Of a DNA stretch of 64,000 bases, positions 41,535 to 51,954 are shown piece after piece. The DNA is from Lepidostoma basale. Taxonomy: Eukaryota; Arthropoda; Insecta; Trichoptera; Lepidostomatidae. The notes under the pieces were generated by a model. That model made no database searches. It had not been told where the DNA came from and saw nothing but the letters and a program-made list of their open reading frames with translations. The stretch spans positions 434,001-498,000 of the forward strand of contig JAHDVF020000521.1 in assembly GCA_022606425.2 (NCBI GenBank). Reading direction: 5' to 3'. A program made the position numbers and the translations under genes. Positions within the stretch are counted from its first letter, which is position 1, and each line of letters begins with the position of its first letter.

Positions 41535-42005
41535 ATTACAACAATCTTCTTAATTGGAACTGGCAAAAGAAGAATGAAAGTAGAATAAATGCAGTAGAAA
41601 TGAGATCTCTTAGACGAATGTGCGGATACTATGTGTAGGACGAATGAAAATGTAAGAAGTAAATGTGGTGCAAATGGTGGTGTTATGAACAAAATAATGA
41701 AAGGACCATTTAGATGGTTTGGACACATGGAAAGAATAAATGCAGAAAGAATGGTGAACAAGTATAATAATACAATGTAAATGGAACAAGAAAGAGAGGA
41801 AGACCGAGGAAAACGTAACACGATTAAAAAAAACATTATTGTAAGTTGGTCACGTGAGGAGTCAGAGAAATCGACGCACGTGCATGACACGATGTATACG
41901 AGTATGTTGAGGAAGCGAGAGAAATATGTCAGGAAAGAAAAGTGTGGCAGTCCATTCTTTATGATTACCCCTTCGGAGAGATGGCGTGATGGTTAGTTAG
42001 TTTTT
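41535..42005 (+). pseudogene. RTE-like C-terminal fragment, lineage iii
   Basis: The plus strand encodes, in shifting frames, WNWQKKNESRINAVEMRSLR, MCG, FRWFGHMERINAERMVNKYN, then a GRPRKT-like block. It ends GTGGCAGTCCATTCTTTATG, then GGCGTGATGGTTAGTTAG (41985-42003), the 3' end shared with the SINE-like family. Confidence 0.75.
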
Positions 42006-42595
42006 TTCTTAACTCCGAGTTTGGAATGCATGGCGAAACAAATTTGTAACTCATGTTTCAAAAAATCATGGAAAACCATCAAAGGCTTTCTAATTGAGTT
42101 TTACCAAATTAAAACGAAAACTAACAATAATAATTAATTTATGCTTTTAGTTGGTTTTTTAATTAATAAATATATGAAAACCGCTCAATGCACAACATTA
42201 GAGTCCAACAAAATTGCGCTTTAAAAAGCAATCACAGCAGTAAATTAATATACGGGGAAGCGGAAAATTTAATCCTAGCCCAAGGGGGGTAAAAAGCACA
42301 ACCACAAAACACTTAAAAATTTAATAATGTCACACTAGAACCCGCCCGGCCACCGCGGTCGCCCGCACCCCTTCCAAGTAGACCCCTACGCTCGCCCCTT
42401 CCTCCACACATTTCACTCTTTCTAATGTCACGTCTCACCGCTAATACTCGTTTGAAAAGAAAATGCAGCGACTTTTTTACACTTCTTCGAATGTGATTTT
42501 TCATTGCGGATTTCATCTTATAGTAAAAATATAGACTTAAAACTGAATCATCTAACAAAAATTACATTTTATAATTTGATCATCTTATTATATTC
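42006..42595. other. Mixed sequence with one GC-rich patch
   Basis: 42335-42420 is a strikingly GC-rich patch (CCCGCCCGGCCACCGCGG). A minus frame of 81 codons at 42558-42313 covers it but has no family resemblance and an Arg/Gly-rich end typical of random GC-rich DNA. Confidence 0.35.
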
Positions 42596-42599
42596 TTCT

Positions 42600-42905
42600 T
42601 CTTCTTGCGAGGCAGAAAGAATGGACTGCACACTTTAATCGCTGCGGCACTCAATCCTTCTCTTTTCGCCCTGCGAGAGATGCGGTGTGATAGGTTACGA
42701 AACTCATCGCCACCGTAGGCATCTCCCGCGCATACTTCGATCGTCCAACGTCCACAAAATAAATCTTAAACAAATTATATAAAAAAAATTATATAATATT
42801 TTATATCATATAAAATAACAAAATAAAAATAATTTAACACATAATGTACTTTTAAATGGTGCAGTTGTCGTCAGCTGAACGATCCGGACAGTTTATTTAA
42901 TTTAT
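42600..42905 (-). mobile_element. SINE-like element sharing RTE 3' end, copy 3
   Basis: Minus-strand copy: GCGAGGCAGAAAGAATGGAC, TTCGCCCTGCGAGAGATGCG, CGTCCACAAAATAAATC, and at the far end GAACGATCCGGACAG (compare 1813). A (CTT)n tract at 42592-42606 precedes it. Confidence 0.7.
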
Positions 42906-43114
42906 ATTCCACGTGGATACGTACATAAAAATTTAATAATTTAATAATAAATGTAATGATAGTGGATACCATTTTTTTAAATTAACTAATTAGGCACTTA
43001 AAATAATTCAACACCAGCAAAAACTTTAAAATATTATTTTTTGTTCACAAATAGCATAAACAAATAATCATAGGAAGTAAGTACTAGAGTTAACGAAAAA
43101 TAATAGCAAACCTT

Positions 43115-43350
43115 AGGTAGATTGGTTCTACACGGGGCAGGTAAAAAAATCTATGTTGCCATTATCGCAGATAATTTTCAGAGACAAAGTCAAGATATTT
43201 AAATTATCTGAGTTATGTATTCGACTACGAATCAGGTAAAAAAAATTACCACCCAAATGGGTAGTTCCTCTAATTTCCAATGATTGGTAGTCCAGCGTAC
43301 CCAGCAAGAAATCAGTTGGGAACAGCTAGGGGTAATAACCGTTTTATTTG
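43115..43350 (-). pseudogene. Decayed LINE fragment (family of 9940-10920)
   Basis: TTCCAATGATTGGTAGTCCA and CCAGCAAGAAATCAGTTGGG match the antisense of the 10095-10499 frame. No open frame left. Confidence 0.6.
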
Positions 43351-44580
43351 ATGTACAAAAAGCAGGATTTTAAGTAAGCCATTTGATAAATTTCGCATTA
43401 ACTGCGTAAAATTAAATCTTATTTGAGGAAATCGTGATTTTCGTTTAACATATTTTTCATGCTTTTCCGCATTTGATTTTGAATTATGAAAACTCTTTTG
43501 ATTTAAGCTGAAAAGAAATGCAGTAACAAGCGTATAAACCTCGCTTATAAGAAAATACAACCCTTTCATAATTGCATTCAGTATTCATCTCAGACCGGAG
43601 CAGGGGAAAGGCAGGCGTTTTTGAATCAAGCCAAGCAAACTTCAAGCTTTGGAAAATAAACAGTTTACCTAGCTTGTACTGCAGAATATCAAAAGGTGGG
43701 TAAACGTGTTCAGGAAAAAAAATTTGTTTTTCCATAACGTAAAATAGTATTTTAATTTCATACGTAAAAGAGAGATTTTCATTTATTTACTTTATATGCG
43801 TTTGTACTTAGTCAATATGAATATATGAATTTCATAAAAATGTGATTGTTTCACTGGCAAACCTTTGGTGGGACTATTTGAGATGATTGGGAACTGTGTT
43901 AGGAACCATTTGGTAGTTCAAAAAAACAAGTTGTCCAAACACAATATTTTACAGAACAGTATATTTGATTTTTTATTTGTGTACGCGGATTTCATTTTGA
44001 TTATATTTAACATATCATGGTAAAAACTTAGCCTTGTTGGCTTATGATTTATTAATACTTTTGAGTAAGTTTAATTCATTGATGTGTAAGTCATTTTGTA
44101 GAAAAAGATTTTAAAAACAAAGGTCATGAAAGCAAGAGTTTATAAACTGGAAAATATGAATTGAAGAATATAATTTCTAGCAATATTTGTTCTTAAGTCA
44201 TTTTTCGGGGATATTTTTGTATTTTTATGTTTTTTTGTTATTTTATATTTTTTGTATTTATTATTCAGCTATATTTTGTCAAAGTACAGAGAAGTAATAT
44301 TTATGTCAGCAGCTTTACCTTTGTAAGTTGGGAGTACACTGAATGTTTAAAAAACATATTTTATATGATTTCAAACACTACTAACGATACGAACTAAGCT
44401 TTTGCTTTATGTCAAATATAAAATACGTTATTTCTATTACAACAGTAAATTGAGTGTAAAATAATACAGACCAAATTGTTATACGAGTTATTTATTACCA
44501 TCGAATTCTGCATTGTCAACAAATTAAGTTTTTCTAAGATTTTTTTTTATACTTATTTACTATATAAATGGACGTATGCT
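43351..44580. other. AT-rich, no gene seen
   Basis: Two overlapping minus-strand frames at 43312-43735 have no family resemblance. Nothing else recognised. Confidence 0.35.
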
Positions 44581-44583
44581 AAG

Positions 44584-45182
44584 TATAGAATTAGCTTCTT
44601 CTTCTTCTTCTTCTTCTTTTGATAGATCTGACGATCTGTGACACAGAAATCATATCTCGTCGGATGATGAGATCCAGCTGTCCCTCCATCTCTTAGGCGG
44701 TCTTCCAGGTGGGCGGTGTCCGGAAGGGATTTCATAGGCGGCTGTATATGCGAGTCTGTCACCATCCATTCGGGCTACATGGTCCCTCCAGTATCTTCTT
44801 CTGGATCTACTCCACTGAACGATATCCTCTATTTCGCAGGTTTTTCTTATGTCTGCGTTGCGGACACGATCTCGGAGGGTTTTTCCAGTAATTGATCTTA
44901 GGACCTTCATCTCCGATGTTCTTAGTAGTCCCTTGGTTCGCACAGTGTCAGCTCGCGTCTCTACAGCGTACGTCATGATGGGTCGCACGCATGTTTTGTA
45001 GATTCTGATCTTGCTGTCGATACGCATGTGTTTGTTTTTCCAGACCAGATTCTTCAGGTATCCTGACACGGCAGAGGCTTTACTGACTTGTTCAGAGGCT
45101 TACTGACTTTACTGACTTGTTATAGAATTAGTAGAACTCGGCAGAGGCTTTACTGACTTTACTGACTTGTTATAGAATTAGC
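44584..45182 (-). pseudogene. RTE-like insertion, lineage ii, 12 bp TSD, open frame
   Basis: TSD TATAGAATTAGC at 44584-44595 and 45171-45182. The minus frame extends about 45110-44650 and reads AVSGYLKNLVWKNKHMRIDS, KIRIYKTCVRPIMTYAVETR, ADTVRTKGLLRTSEMKVLRS, then DIVQWSRSRRRYWRDHVARM and RPPGRPPKRWRDSW. 3' tail (GAA)n at 44596-44620. At the 5' junction (45070-45170) a small tandem duplication mixes element and target sequence. Confidence 0.88.
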
Positions 45183-46075
45183 GGTAATTGTTATTAATAT
45201 TGGTTTGTGACATACATACAATTCAAATATGGTATTTTCAATTAAATTAAAATATAAAATCACAACAGTAAATGAAGGTGAATGTATAATATTTTATAAT
45301 TTCTTGATGTATATAAGAGGCGTTTTTTTATTTCATGGTAGAATGTTTAATGTAAATATTTCAAACAAAAAAATTATGCTAGAGTTAAAAAATGTATATT
45401 GAAATTCATCCCAGGAACCAGTAAAGATATTATTAGACTTTGCTGCAAACAAACCCTAGGATTGAGACAAAGTATATCTTGTTGTTTCACAATCTACTTT
45501 TACAAAATTAAAACTTTTAATTGAAATTTCTTAGTAAAAGTTTATTTTAAATAATGAAAATAAAATAATTCTAATTATTATATATTTAGTGGGCTTTTAC
45601 TGCGAAACCAAAATATGGTAGCAAGCTGCCGAAAACGGTCGACTTTAAACAAAAGTAAAAGCCCCCTAAATATTTAATAATGAACAAATTTTAAATGATA
45701 TTTTTTTAATTTTTAATTTTCTGCTTTCCACACAACCAAATTTTTTTTGTGCATATTAGTGAGTATGTCAAAACGCGATTTTTTCCCCTGTGTTTTTATG
45801 AGTTGTGTAAATTGTTCTCTTTTACTGCAGCGCCACACAATAAAAAAAACCACCCAGGCGGACTATCAAACAGTGAAAATATAATATGTGCATAATAAAT
45901 CAACAACTCGTAGTTTCGCCATATACCAAGACGAGAGGTCAAAATTTCCTTCTGAAATGTCTGAGTATCTGACAGGTGTTCTTCTTAATAAAATATTGAA
46001 GGATCGCAGACGTTCGCAAAATTCACACAGCACTCGAAAACATTTGAAAAATTTCACATAAAGAATAATATCACT
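45183..46075. other. AT-rich, weak Penelope-type remnants
   Basis: 45605-45660 has GTAGCAAGCTGCCGAAAACG then GTCGACTTT, a hairpin plus GAAA and GTC, but no core. No gene. Confidence 0.35.
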
Positions 46076-46079
46076 TTAT

Positions 46080-46255
46080 TAAAAGTTAAGGCGTTAACAC
46101 GGTGGAATTCCATTGTAATAATACATATTTTGGAGGTGACCTCCCCATCCTCGGGTGTCAATATGTGTCTAGCACCAGTATTTGACCGCCCCCCAGTACA
46201 TGACCGTTGGTTCATAAAACAAAATATAATAAGAATTGCTCTATGTGTCCAGTCA
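46080..46255 (-). repeat. Penelope-type remnant, variant P4
   Basis: The minus strand has CCGAGGATGG, stem GGAGG/CCTCC around TCA, AAAA and TATGTATT, which is a P2-like layout with core and GAAA damaged. Confidence 0.4.
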
Positions 46256-46859
46256 AAACACTTTAATCCCAAGAAACTATGACAAGAGAGGTAGGCAGAG
46301 ACAACTGTTGGTAAGAAACAAAACTATCAGTTTTGAACTGTGCCTCGTCAAACGGTAAAAGTGCGTCTTCCCATTGTTGTTCTAAGATTGTTAGTAGTTT
46401 TTTATAAGAAAAAGTGTGGTAAGTGTTTTTTTTAATTTTGATTTCTTATGCAATTCTTTGAATATTTACATATTTTTACAAGTTAGGGTGTTTCATAATG
46501 TGACAATGTAACAAAATCTATGTATAGTATCAATATAACCTGAAGTGGTCAATTACTGGTGATTGTGCTATTTTTTTAGAGAAATATTAATTTTAATAGT
46601 AATACTCATATTTCAATAAAAAATTTAGAGAATTTAGAGAAGTCAATGTGTTTTTTATTGTTTTCTTTTATTTTGTACACTGAAATAATGAAATTAATGC
46701 CTTTAATGTGGATTTCAGTACAAGCTGAACCTTAAACGGTCATTCCTTGGTGCTTTGACCCTATATAACTAAACTCTAATTAAATAAAGCCTGTTATAAT
46801 AATGTAAAGATTAGTGATAATATTTTACTTAGTATATATTTATACCATATTATTAGTAA

Positions 46860-46965
46860 AATAATACACTTTGAGTAATTTGTATTAACACCATTTTATT
46901 CGGTAACCGGTTGGTGCTACCAAATAAAGTGGTGTTAATACAAACTATTAAAGGGTGTTATTATT
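46860..46965. repeat. Foldback with about 40 bp arms
   Basis: TTTGTATTAACACCATTTTATT at 46880-46901 (broken here as TTTGTATTAACACC, ATTTTATT) has an inverted partner at about 46922-46945. The loop CGGTAACCGGTTGGTGC is GC-rich and itself palindromic (GGTAACC and ACCGGT). Ends ten bases before an RTE insertion. Confidence 0.6.
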
Positions 46966-46971
46966 TTAGTT

Positions 46972-47783
46972 AATAATGTCACGCAGATGATACTGTATTA
47001 CTAGCTGACAGTATTGATGATCTTCAGGACCTACTGAATATGGTTAATGATTCCGGAGAACAGTTGGGCTTAACTATTAATGTCAGTAAAACTAAGTGGA
47101 TGGCATTCGGACGACTGGATCATACTGATTCGGTGATGCAACTGAACGGTTACAATGTTGAAAAGGTGGAAAAGTTCAGATACCTCGGCAGCATGCTAAC
47201 AGACACCCTTGACCCAAATGTAGAGTTGAAATGTCGGATTGAAGCAGCAAGAACAGCATTTAACAAAAATAAGTCACTCTTTTGCAATGACAATGTCAAC
47301 TTAAAACTAAGACAGAGGATGTTAATGTGTTGTGTGTAGTCTGTTCTGTTATATGAGTGTGACACATGGACATTAAAAGTAAATACAATGAACCGGTTGG
47401 AGGCATTTGAAATGTGGCTTGACCGAAGAATATTCAGGATCCCATGGATAGATAGAGTGACGAACACAGAAGTCCTGAATCGTGCAGGAGTAAATAGAGA
47501 GCTGCTGACATTGATCAAAGTTCGCAAGATTTCATATCTGGGTCACGTTCTACGAGAAGAAGAATATCGCCTGCTTCATTTAATTTGAAGGGAAAAATAG
47601 AGAGCCGCAGGGAGGCAGGGAGAAGGCAGATCTCTTGGCTGCGCAATGTGAGGGAATGGACGGGAATCGGAACTATGGAAGAGCTGTTCCGGACAGCGCA
47701 GGATAGTGAAGAGTTTACCAGAGTGATCGCCAACGTCGGGGGGACCTGACAGGGCACTTTAAGAAGAAAAAGAATAATGTCAC
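46972..47783 (+). pseudogene. RTE-like insertion, lineage i, longest copy, 11 bp TSD
   Basis: AATAATGTCAC at 46972-46982 and 47773-47783. The insert begins inside the reverse transcriptase catalytic box (ADDTVLLADSIDDLQDLLNM). Then comes LTINVSKTKWMAFGR, EKFRYLGSMLTDTLDPNVEL. A TAG at 47337-47339 stands where Trp is expected, followed by SVLLYECDTWTLKVNTMNRL, EAFEMWLDRRIFRIPWIDRV and RNVREWTGIGTMEELFRTA. A second stop at 47586-47588 and a small deletion break the frame. It ends GGCACTTTAAGAAGAAAAAG. Confidence 0.9.
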
Positions 47784-48151
47784 AATACAAATTAAGTACT
47801 TCATACGAAAGCACACAATAAGTCTTTCTTTGGGGTGAACTCTTGCGAACAGAGGGTGGACGGCCGCACTGTTTATCCTGATGTTACTCTCGAAATATGT
47901 AGGTTGGTGATTGATTTAACTTGGTTTATTGAAAATAATGACAAATGATATTTAATTTTTCTTTAACAATATGTAAAATAACCTCCATGTAAAATAATTA
48001 TCAAATATCTATTTAAAAATTATATTTTTGAGCATGCTTTAGCTTGTCATTACATTTCATTACCATAAGATAAAATAAAAATTATATGGTAGAAGGAAAG
48101 CGTTATCAAACGATACTAATTATAATTATATATTAAAAACCGTTCATTTGT

Positions 48152-48348
48152 AAACAACAGTTTTTAGAACCCAATTACGGTATACGATTTGTTTTTAGCT
48201 ATTATATTGATTCTCATGACATGTGATAGGCAGCAAATCTATCGCCATTTTATTGTCACTTGAATTCTACACCAGATTAAAGATAGTGTGACAATCACAC
48301 TGCCATCGCCAGGAATCGGTCAGAGTACTTACCACTTTACCACGAAAG
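48152..48348 (-). mobile_element. tRNA-derived SINE, family T, deleted head
   Basis: Minus strand: CTTTCGTGGTAAAGTGGTAA (box A-like) then GATTCCTGGCGATGG, with the part between the boxes removed and box B damaged. Body GTAGAATTCAAGTGACAATA. Next to copy 48396-48626 in the same orientation. Confidence 0.75.
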
Positions 48349-48395
48349 TTTTTTTTATTTTTTTTATTTTTTTATTATTTTTTTATTATTTTTTT
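48349..48395. repeat. TTTTTTATT microsatellite between two SINEs
   Basis: Simple T-rich repeat, the poly-A tail of the copy at 48396-48626 read on the other strand. Confidence 0.8.
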
Positions 48396-48626
48396 ATGTA
48401 TACAACAGGTCGTTTGAACCCTATTACTGTATACCATTAATTTTTTAGCTATTATATTGATTCTCATGATATGAGATAGGTAGCCAATCTATCGCCATTT
48501 TACCGTCACGTGAATTCTACACCAGACCAAACGACAGTGTGACAATCACACTGCCATCGCCGGGAATCGAACCCGGGACCTTCGGTATGGAAGTCAGAGC
48601 TTTTACCACTCTGCCACGAAGGTCGT
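48396..48626 (-). mobile_element. tRNA-derived SINE, family T, full copy
   Basis: Minus strand: GACGACCTTCGTGGCAGAGT then GGTAAAAGC (box A), GGTTCGATTCCCGGC (box B), GCAGTGTGATTGTCACACTG, GTAGAATTCACGTGACGG, the TCATGAGAATCAATATAAT segment, tail with GGGTTCAAACGACCTGTTGT, and poly-A. This tail defines subfamily T1 (also 2160-2290 and 53928-54174). Confidence 0.88.
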
Positions 48627-48971
48627 CTGTTATCCGCGATTGACACTCGTATAAAATATTCCGTGACCTTTTTCATATTACTTTCAATAGAAAAATATGT
48701 GCCTTCACACAGTAAACTCAAAAGAATTGTAATTTTAATATATATTTTTGTAGCTAAGCGAATTTTTCTACATTTATTTTCTTACTTTCCAGAAGCAATC
48801 TTACCTGCCATAATCTTGGCTGATCTCCGCTTAGATAAAGTGGAAGAGTTTTACCTTTTCACTTAATCTCTGATTTGGATCAACTTTTCTACCGTTTATT
48901 TCTGTCCAGTAGCGTACAATTGTTGCGATCTAATAAAACGTATTTGACGTTACAAAATGCAATATGTTAAA

Positions 48972-49058
48972 GACAACCTTCGTAGCAGAGTGGCAATAGC
49001 TATGACAGTCACACCGAAAGTCCTCGGTCCAATTCCCGGCGATGTTAGTGTGATTCTC
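48972..49058 (+). mobile_element. SINE T head only, interrupted by the next SINE
   Basis: GACAACCTTCGTAGCAGAGT, then GTCCAATTCCCGGCGATG, cut at GATTCTC where another SINE begins. Possibly a SINE that landed in the body of another. Confidence 0.75.
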
Positions 49059-49310
49059 GACGACCTTCGTGGCCGAGTGGTAAGTGCATTGACTGCCACC
49101 CCGAAGGTTCCGGGTTCGATTCCCGACGAGGGAATTATGATTGTCACACTGCCTTTGGTCTGGTGTAGAATTCACGTGACAATAAAATACCTATCACATG
49201 TCACGAGAATCACTATGATAGCTATAGCTATAATAACCTTTACATCGATATGGTTCATGCTGTCATGATGTAAAGAGTGATTCAACTAAATAATAGTAAT
49301 TCTCACATTG
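49059..49310 (+). mobile_element. tRNA-derived SINE, family T, subfamily T2
   Basis: GACGACCTTCGTGGCCGAGT, GGTTCCGGGTTCGATTCCCG, GTAGAATTCACGTGACAATA. Tail GGTTCATGCTGTCATGATGT, then GATTCAACTAAATAATAG, the T2 tail also at 19938-20160 and 49315-49460. Confidence 0.88.
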
Positions 49311-49314
49311 TATT

Positions 49315-49460
49315 AGGTCTAATGTAAATATCGTGACAACAAAATTCCGCTACCTATCACATGTCATGAAAATCAATATAATAAATACCCCTTTACGTCG
49401 ATTTGGCTCGCACTGTAATGATGTAAATAGCTATTCAACAAAATAATAATAATAATAATA
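49315..49460 (+). repeat. SINE T2 tail fragment
   Basis: CGTGACAACAAAATTCC, CACATGTCATGAAAATC, GATTTGGCTCGCACTGTAAT, ending in an AATAATAATAAT microsatellite. Confidence 0.7.
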
Positions 49461-49484
49461 AATAATTTCTGACACTCGGAGCGC

Positions 49485-49630
49485 GTGTTTTGCGATTGTG
49501 GTGTCCGCCCTGCACTCGATCCCAAATGTCATGATAGGTCGCACCTAAGTCTTATAAATTCTCACTTTGCTGCTGATCTTCATGTCAGGGTTTTTCCAAG
49601 TTGAATTCTTCAAGCATCCTGATATAATAA
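49485..49630 (-). pseudogene. RTE lineage ii scrap
   Basis: The minus strand encodes KNSTWKNPDMKISSKVRIYK-like (imperfect), from TCATGATAGGTCGCACC reversed. The start of the segment after the reverse transcriptase only. Confidence 0.6.
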
Positions 49631-49689
49631 TATAATTAAATTATTACGATGTTAACTTGCATATTCTTTTTGTATTATATTATATTTTG

Positions 49690-49915
49690 AACAATGATGT
49701 TCAAATTCCGAACCTACTTGTAATAACTATTTAATACGAATGAAAACGTTAGTTTTCTAAAAGTTTTATGTTAATGAGAATGTCATGTTTTGCCTACCTA
49801 AGGCATTATCAAATGTACACATTCAATGCCTCAGAAAGGCAAAACATGTAATTTACATAAATTATAATAAAACATCTAGAAAACAGACGTTTTCTTTCGT
49901 ATTAATTAAAAAAAC
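49690..49915. repeat. MITE family M, full copy
   Basis: Arms GAAAACGTTAGTTTTCTAAA (49741) and its inverse ending AACAGACGTTTTCTTTCG (49885). Inner inverted modules at 49786-49812 and 49828-49856 with AAACATGTAATT, one base off the usual GTC. Confidence 0.65.
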
Positions 49916-50455
49916 AGTGTTGATACAAAAAAAAATGTGATGGGCGATAATACAAGAAAAGCAACCGTTTAATAAATAATAACATACATAATTAAGATTT
50001 CAAATTTGATATATTTCCATTTGATCATCATGAGATTAGTTGAAGTGAAATATGTTCTTTTATATATTTACAAAGGGAGGTAAACCTAACGCCAATCCAT
50101 TGTGTATATAACACCTGATATACAAAGGTAGAAATTCGTTCAATATATGTTTATAAGTCTGGAAAATGATTTTCCGTAGATATCAGTCCAAGCGTAGTGG
50201 GATTTTCTTTTGTGTCGTATTGCACTTTCTCAAAAGGGAGTCACACGCCTCTGGCTCTGACACACGACGGGGGTGGGCCGCGCTCCTGAGTGACCACCCT
50301 TATCTCATCCCGGGACCCACCCACATAAATCACCCTTAACACTATCGGGTCAACGTATTTTAAAGTTTTGACTAACATTTATAAATTTCTTAATTTTTAT
50401 TTTATTATATACTGATTTTAGTTAAGTTTTTATCAATGTTCTTTTTATTTATTTA
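49916..50455. other. No gene recognised; one GC-rich patch
   Basis: 50225-50345 is GC-rich (CGGGGGTGGGCCGCGCTCC). It has no open frame or family resemblance. Confidence 0.35.
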
Positions 50456-50457
50456 TC

Positions 50458-50915
50458 ATTTAAGTTCTACTATATGTGCTACTACATGGCTGCGAAACCT
50501 GGGCTCTGAAAGTGAATGTAATGAACCGGTTGGAAGCGTTCGAGATGTGGATATACCACAGAATGCTCCGTATCCCGTTGACCGATAGGGTCAGTAATGC
50601 AGACGTACTGCAGAGAGCCAGAGCCCATAGAGAGCTGTTGTCAAGTGTGAAAATTAGAAAGGTCTCATATTTGGGTCATGTGCTAAGGGGAGAAAAATGC
50701 CACCTCCTTCGACTGATATAAATAGGTAGAGTGGAGGGACGTCAGGGAGTTGGTAGAATGCAGCTGTCCTGGCTGCGGAACATCAAATAGTGGACAGGAA
50801 TAACAAGAGTTCAGAACCTGTTCCAAGTGGTGCAGGATTGAGATGCCTTTGCTGTAGTGATCGACAACGTTGGGGGGACCCGACACGGCACCGAAAGAAG
50901 AATAATTATTTAAGT
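50458..50915 (+). pseudogene. RTE-like insertion, lineage i, 8 bp TSD
   Basis: ATTTAAGT at 50458-50465 and 50908-50915. The frame 50476-50721 encodes MLLHGCETWALKVNVMNRLE, AFEMWIYHRMLRIPLTDRVS, then SYLGHVLRGEKCHLLRL. A stop and shift follow, and further RRLQELG-type sequence leads to GGGACCCGACACGGCACCG. 3' end AAGAAGAATAA. Confidence 0.8.
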
Positions 50916-50954
50916 ATTTGGATTTATTTATTTAAAAACATATATTAAATAGTC

Positions 50955-51130
50955 CATTGTTTTGGCCGAAACACTATGATACTTTAACATTATGTTGAAA
51001 TTTATAACACTGTTACTGTTGTTTGTAACACCTTATTATGCCAGCATCGGTTGGCAAAACAGCTGTCGCGACACTCAAAAAGTGAATGATGAAAGTTATG
51101 ATATCATAATAGTGTAATAAAACTCATCTG
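50955..51130 (+). repeat. Penelope-type P1 repeat, single module, decayed
   Basis: Shared outer end TTTGGCCGAAACACTATGAT. Module 51024-51072: core CTTATTA (damaged), stem GCCAGC/GTTGGC with a G-U, CAAAACAGCTGTCGCG (GAAA lost its G). Not expected to be active. Confidence 0.6.
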
Positions 51131-51750
51131 TATAAATAAAATAAAAATATATTATAAATAAATAAAAAATATTTCGAGAATCGATTACTGACAAAAAATA
51201 ATTTTGTTATGATTCCAGACCTTCGCAGCTCAAACATGAACCAATGGATGGAAAAAGTAAAAAAGGGGGCGCCAACCTAACGGATCCAAGTGATATTAAA
51301 AATACTCGTAAAGTATAAATTTTTCAATCGTAATGTGTAAATAAATTTCAATTCCATTATATTGAATAGGAATCTTCTTATATAACTTTAATACCCGTAT
51401 TTAAATTTAGTAAATTTAACATAATTATTTTTGTATAGAATCTTCGTCCTAGCAATAGCACGTAGACAACCTTTATGTAAGAAATTTAATTTAATTCTGA
51501 GAATGAATGAAAAAAGATTGGGTCTCATAAGGTTTATTCTTTCACTGTCACCTTAGCCATTTCACACAGACAGATGAAAATATTCCACTGACAGGTTTAT
51601 TAAACAATGTTCTTCTCCCCTAGACAAAATAATTAAATTTCTTATAAACTCGAAATGAAATAGAATATTTTTTTAGCATAATAAAAATCGTATTTCTTTT
51701 AACATTATTCAATTCAACTAAACTTCACGAAGACTACTTAAAAATGAAGA
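51131..51750. other. AT-rich, no gene seen
   Basis: No recognised element. 51240-51300 (AAAAAGGGGGCGCCAACC) is GC-richer. Confidence 0.35.
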
Positions 51751-51754
51751 CAGA

Positions 51755-51950
51755 AATAATAGACCGCCACACCGCTCTTTCCTGATACACTTATTTCGTT
51801 TCCTCAACATTCATATACCGTGTCACGCGTGCAAGTCGATTTCTCCGAATCAATTTCAAATTTGATTAATTAGATCATACCAAGTTTTCCTAGGTCTTCT
51901 TCTATTGCTTGTAATGTTTACATTATTAACATATATAGGATGATTTTTTA
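51755..51950 (-). pseudogene. RTE lineage iii scrap
   Basis: The antisense of lineage iii C-terminus: CCGCCACACCGCTCTTTCCT, CATTCATATACCGTGTCACG, and RRPRKTWYDLINQI encoded at 51895-51856. Confidence 0.65.
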
Positions 51951-51954
51951 GAGG

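Noticed and set aside
42313..42558. Open frame of 81 codons on the minus strand over the GC-rich patch
   Set aside because: Arg/Gly-rich translation typical of random GC-rich sequence; no recognisable domain.
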